From NCBI RefSeq assembly GCF_005937985.2, contig NZ_CP042172.1, positions 2,666,001-2,730,000 of the forward strand: 64,000 nucleotides of DNA. Direction: 5' to 3'. Below are positions 61,415 through 64,000 of this stretch, piece after piece; position 1 is the first letter of the stretch, and every line of letters begins with the position of its first letter. The notes under the pieces were generated by a model, which saw only the letters and a list, made by a program, of their open reading frames with translations, did not search any database and was not told the DNA's origin. This DNA comes from Arthrobacter sp. KBS0702. GTDB lineage: Bacteria > Actinomycetota > Actinomycetes > Actinomycetales > Micrococcaceae. Made by a program: the position numbers and the translations under genes.

Positions 61415-62634
61415 TGTCCGGCTCCGTCGCCGGGCGCTGACTCTTCATTGACGTAACGGCGCGGCACCCGCGGGCTGATGCGGGTGACGATCTCGTAGTT
61501 GTTGGTGCCGGCCGCCCGGGCCCAGTCCTCGGCGGTGGGGCCGCCGTCGGCGCCGTCGCCGAACATCACGGCCTCGGCGCCCAGCAGGGTGGGTCCCCCG
61601 GCGGAGACGTGCAGCGGACCGAGGTCGATCACCATCTGGTCCATGGCGATGCGGCCCACCACGGGGTAGGTCCGACCGTCCACCCGGATGGGGCCGCCGG
61701 TGGCGATCCGCGGCACGCCGTCGGCGTAGCCAAGGGGGACGAGGCCCAGCGTGCTCTTGCCGGCGGTGCGGTAGTTCAGCCCGTAGGAGACGCCCTGGCC
61801 TGCCGGCACGTCCTTGCAGTGCGCGACGACGGTGCGGACGGTCATCGCGGGGCGCAACCCGACTTCCGCGGAGCTTTGCCCCTCGAACGGTGAGAGTCCA
61901 TAGATACCGAGGCCCACGCGGACCAGGTCGAAGTGGGTGTCCGGCCGGGACAGCGTCGCAGGGGTGTTGGCGAGGTGGCGGACCTCGGGGTCGACGCCGG
62001 CGTCCTGGGCCATCGCCAGTACCTCGCGGAAGGCGGCCAGCTGCTCGTCGGTTTCGGGGCGTTCGGGTTCGTCGGCGACGGCCAGGTGGGAGAAGATCCC
62101 CACGACGCGCAACAGTCCCTGGTCCTGGTATTCCATCGCCTCGCCGAGCAGCGTGTCCCAGGACTCCAGGGTGGCCCCGTTGCGGCCGAGTCCGGTGTCC
62201 ACTTTCAAGTGGATCCGGGCGGGGCGTTCCTGTTCGCGGGCGGCGGCGACGATCCGGCCGAGTTCCCAGCCGGAGCAGCCGATGTCGATCCCCGCGGCCA
62301 CGGCTGCGGCGAAATTGCTTTCGGGGGTGTGCAGCCAGGCCAGCAGGGGGGCTTCGATTCCGGCGGCGCGCAGGGCCAGCGCCTCGGAAATGTGTGCGAC
62401 GCCAAGCCAGCTGGCCCCGGCCCTGAGGGCGGCACGGGCGACAGGGATGGCACCATGTCCGTAGGCGTCAGCCTTGACGACCGCCATCACTTTGGCCGGC
62501 GATGCCACGGCCGCCAGCCGCCGGACGTTGTGCCGGATGGCCTCAAGGTCGATCACGGCCGAGCGCTCCTCGACACGGCCGGGACCTGCTTCCGCCACGG
62601 GCCGGAAATCACCTGTTGCTGCTGGGTATATCAC
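61411..62634 (-). CDS. alr: Alanine racemase
   Basis: PLP enzyme making D-alanine for peptidoglycan. 407 residues. The PLP lysine is in VMAVVKADAYGHG (about residue 54), GYADGVPR and the second-domain VSYGLNYRT belong to the active site, and the C-terminal beta domain ends EIVTRISPRVPRRYV. GTG 62634 follows TAGAAT by six bases (leaderless). First gene of the alr-tsaE-tsaB-rimI-tsaD operon, the order known from other Actinobacteria. Confidence 0.96.
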   Translation of the reverse strand: MIYPAATGDFRPVAEAGPGRVEERSAVIDLEAIRHNVRRLAAVASPAKVMAVVKADAYGHGAIPVARAALRAGASWLGVAHISEALALRAAGIEAPLLAWLHTPESNFAAAVAAGIDIGCSGWELGRIVAAAREQERPARIHLKVDTGLGRNGATLESWDTLLGEAMEYQDQGLLRVVGIFSHLAVADEPERPETDEQLAAFREVLAMAQDAGVDPEVRHLANTPATLSRPDTHFDLVRVGLGIYGLSPFEGQSSAEVGLRPAMTVRTVVAHCKDVPAGQGVSYGLNYRTAGKSTLGLVPLGYADGVPRIATGGPIRVDGRTYPVVGRIAMDQMVIDLGPLHVSAGGPTLLGAEAVMFGDGADGGPTAEDWARAAGTNNYEIVTRISPRVPRRYVNEESAPGDGAGQ

Positions 62635-62640
62635 TTTACG

Positions 62641-62646
62641 ATTCTA
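62641..62646 (-). promoter_or_regulatory. Leaderless -10 (TAGAAT) of alr
   Basis: TAGAAT, six bases, then GTG 62634 on the minus strand. Repeat array D begins about 50 bases further upstream. Confidence 0.65.
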
Positions 62647-62791
62647 CGGGTGGTGGCAGATGCTCCTGAATTCGGGCCGGCCCCGCGCCCTCTGAGCACG
62701 CCCATTCCCCGCCGCGGGACATGCCCATTCCTTGCTGTGGGACATGCCCATTCTTCGCCGCAGGACATGCCCATTCTTCGAGGCCACGAGT

Positions 62792-62841
62792 GGACATATG
62801 GGGAATATGTCCAATCCTGGGCCCGGCCAGAGGGCATGTCC
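62792..62841 (+). repeat. 50-bp composite element, copy 3
   Basis: GGACATA, seven bases, TATGTCCA, eighteen bases, GGGCATGTCC; nearly identical to copy 4. Confidence 0.85.
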
Positions 62842-62925
62842 CTTCGCGCACGGGGTTCGTTCCCGGGCGTTCCGCCACATCCCATTCCTTACCGCGGGAC
62901 TTGCCCATTCTTCAGGGCCACGAGC

Positions 62926-62975
62926 GGACATATGGGGATTATGTCCAGTCCTGGGCCCGGCCAGAGGGCATGTCC
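62926..62975 (+). repeat. 50-bp composite element, copy 4
   Basis: GGACATA, seven bases, TATGTCCA, eighteen bases, GGGCATGTCC; it differs from copy 3 at only two positions. Confidence 0.85.
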
Positions 62976-63016
62976 GTCGGCTGGCAGCCCGTCACCACCC
63001 GCGGAACATGTCCCGG

Positions 63017-63072
63017 CACTGCCGGGGCTACACTGCCGGGGCTACACTGCCGGGGCTACACAGCCGGGGCTA
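63017..63072 (+). repeat. 14-bp tandem repeat overlapping the sugar kinase stop
   Basis: Four units of CACTGCCGGGGCTA (the last with CACAGCC). The final unit ends in the stop codon of the PfkB gene (63070-63072), so the repeat may have expanded from the gene's own 3' end. Confidence 0.85.
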
Positions 63073-64000
63073 CGCGTCGGACAGGTGCGCAATGGTCGCC
63101 GTCGCCCGCCGTTGCGCCTCGGGAGGCACGTTGCGGACGATTTCTTCGAGGAAACTGTAGCGGCGCAGCCACTGGCTGCCCTGGCGTTCCTTGCGGGCGT
63201 TGGCGCGTTGCCACCAGTCGGCGAGGTCGCCCCAGCCGGGTGCGGCGAGCGAGCCGCCGACGTGCTGGACGGCCAGGGCGGCGCACAGGTTGGCGAAGCG
63301 GAGCCGGTCACCCAGCGGCCAGCCGGCCAGGCAGCCGACGATGAACGCCGCCCCGAAACAGTCCCCGGCGCCGGTGGGGTCGAAGGCAGGAACAGGCAGC
63401 GACGGCACCCACTCCTCTTCACCGGTTTCGGAATCCACCGCCATGGATCCCTGCGGACCCAGGGTCACCACAGCCACCGGCACCTTGTCCGCGAGCGTGT
63501 AGAGCGCGGCCCACGGGTTGTCCTTGCCAGTGAAGGCCATGGCCTCCTGCTGGTTGGGCATAAAGGCGTGGAAGTACTGCAGGTTGTCCAGCCGCGCCTG
63601 CGCCCACGTTCCGGTGGGGTCCCAGCCGACGTCGCCAAAGAGCCGCACGCCGGCCCGGTGCGCGTCGACTGCCCACGGTTCCAACTCCTCGCCCAGCTCC
63701 GCGACGGCGGCGAGCGCGGGCGGCGGGCAACCGATCAGCTCGCTGGAGGTGACCGGCGCCGGGTGGCCGTGGGTCACCATGGAGCGGTCCTTCTCGACGC
63801 TCAGCGACACGGTGACCGGCGAGTGCCAGCCCGGGACACGCCGGGAGAGCGAGAGGTCCACGTGTTCCTGACGGTCCAGGATTTTCCAGTTGTAGTCGCC
63901 GTAGCCGTCGTCGCCGAAGGCGGCGGCGAGCCCGGTCCGCAGCCCCAGCCGGGCCGCGGCGATGGCCTGGTTCGCCACCCCGCCGGGGCAGCTGCCCATC
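63070..64000 (-). CDS. PfkB family carbohydrate kinase (partial)
   Basis: Ribokinase-like sugar kinase; its N-terminus lies beyond the right edge and about 310 residues are visible. GSCPGGVANQAIAAARLG is the N-terminal PfkB substrate signature, and FDPTGAGDCFGAAFIVG is the C-terminal signature with the catalytic Asp in GAGD. The sugar is unknown. The last 45 residues are a charged helical extension. The stop is formed by the last unit of a 14-bp tandem repeat. Confidence 0.88.
   Translation of the reverse strand, partial: MGSCPGGVANQAIAAARLGLRTGLAAAFGDDGYGDYNWKILDRQEHVDLSLSRRVPGWHSPVTVSLSVEKDRSMVTHGHPAPVTSSELIGCPPPALAAVAELGEELEPWAVDAHRAGVRLFGDVGWDPTGTWAQARLDNLQYFHAFMPNQQEAMAFTGKDNPWAALYTLADKVPVAVVTLGPQGSMAVDSETGEEEWVPSLPVPAFDPTGAGDCFGAAFIVGCLAGWPLGDRLRFANLCAALAVQHVGGSLAAPGWGDLADWWQRANARKERQGSQWLRRYSFLEEIVRNVPPEAQRRATATIAHLSDA

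Larger units (their letters stand above)
62698..63016 (+). repeat. Array D of the GGRCATGYCC repeat family
   Basis: Eleven cores begin at 62698, 62720, 62743, 62766, 62795, 62835, 62878, 62900, 62929, 62969 and 63007; spacings are 22, 23, 23, 29, 40, 43, 22, 29, 40 and 38. The array contains two composite elements, each preceded by short-period units, so the second half looks like a duplication of the first (62766-62841 resembles 62900-62975). It fills the gap between the sugar kinase and alr. No gene is seen in it. Confidence 0.9.

Noticed and set aside
62631..62931. Minus-strand ORFs of 84-95 residues upstream of alr
   Set aside because: Repeat-derived in the same way (array D); no RBS, and they overlap the alr promoter.

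Overview
The window is a high-GC, gene-dense stretch of a Micrococcaceae-type actinobacterial chromosome (Arthrobacter/Pseudarthrobacter-like). This is inferred from codon use, from many GTG and TTG starts, from extended TANNNT -10 hexamers placed 6-7 bases before start codons (leaderless genes), from CIRCE/HrcA control of groES-groEL, and from synteny with other Actinobacteria. I see no transposase, phage, plasmid or CRISPR genes. The region reads as core chromosome, with dispersed intergenic repeats as the unusual component.

Layout, left to right. 1-3063: a four-gene osmoprotectant ABC importer on the minus strand, its binding protein cut by the left edge. 3277-5112: rsgA, a candidate 25-codon leader ORF and a NUDIX hydrolase. 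5178-10760: pirin, an N-acetylglucosamine-kinase-like enzyme, nitronate monooxygenase, and a LysR regulator divergent from an MFS pump. 10757-15943: a Cys/Met-metabolism PLP enzyme divergent from an Lrp regulator, a second Lrp/MFS divergent pair, and corA. 16012-19661: a UbiB-like kinase, a small membrane protein and an ABC-F ATPase. 19814-23297: two secreted or anchored Pro/Thr/Ala-rich proteins flanking a CsbD-like stress protein and an LCP cell-wall ligase. 23621-29217: tRNA-Ala(CGC), an NAD(P)-binding protein, and a conserved actinobacterial cluster (SepX/GlpR-like division protein, RimJ-like acetyltransferase, galU, 5-formyl-THF cyclo-ligase, the FmdB-type chaperone Ruc and a SAF protein). 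29271-33464: a 1397-residue helicase/nuclease-like protein with broken ATPase motifs.

33607-62634 follows the conserved order guaA ... guaB3 ... guaB ... groEL-groES ... tsaD-rimI-tsaB-tsaE-alr. It is interspersed with SURF1/DUF3817, a PTS EIIA, glpD, a subtilisin, an ABC exporter, an acyltransferase-SGNH protein, a DUF389 protein, an AroE-like dehydrogenase, a GH3 lipoprotein and a glutamate-cysteine-ligase-like enzyme. The right edge cuts a PfkB-type sugar kinase.

The most unusual signal is a family of intergenic repeats built on the palindromic core GGRCATGYCC(ATTC). Three arrays (12624-12916, 52391-52660, 62698-63016) hold about ten cores each. Spacings are nearly all 22-23, 29-31 or 38-43 bp, close to 2, 3 and 4 helical turns. 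They share a rigid 50-bp composite element present four times with identical internal spacing. A fourth locus (42458-42498) has the motif as a perfect inverted repeat that looks like a terminator. At all four loci the element lies 3' of a gene in the same orientation relative to that gene.
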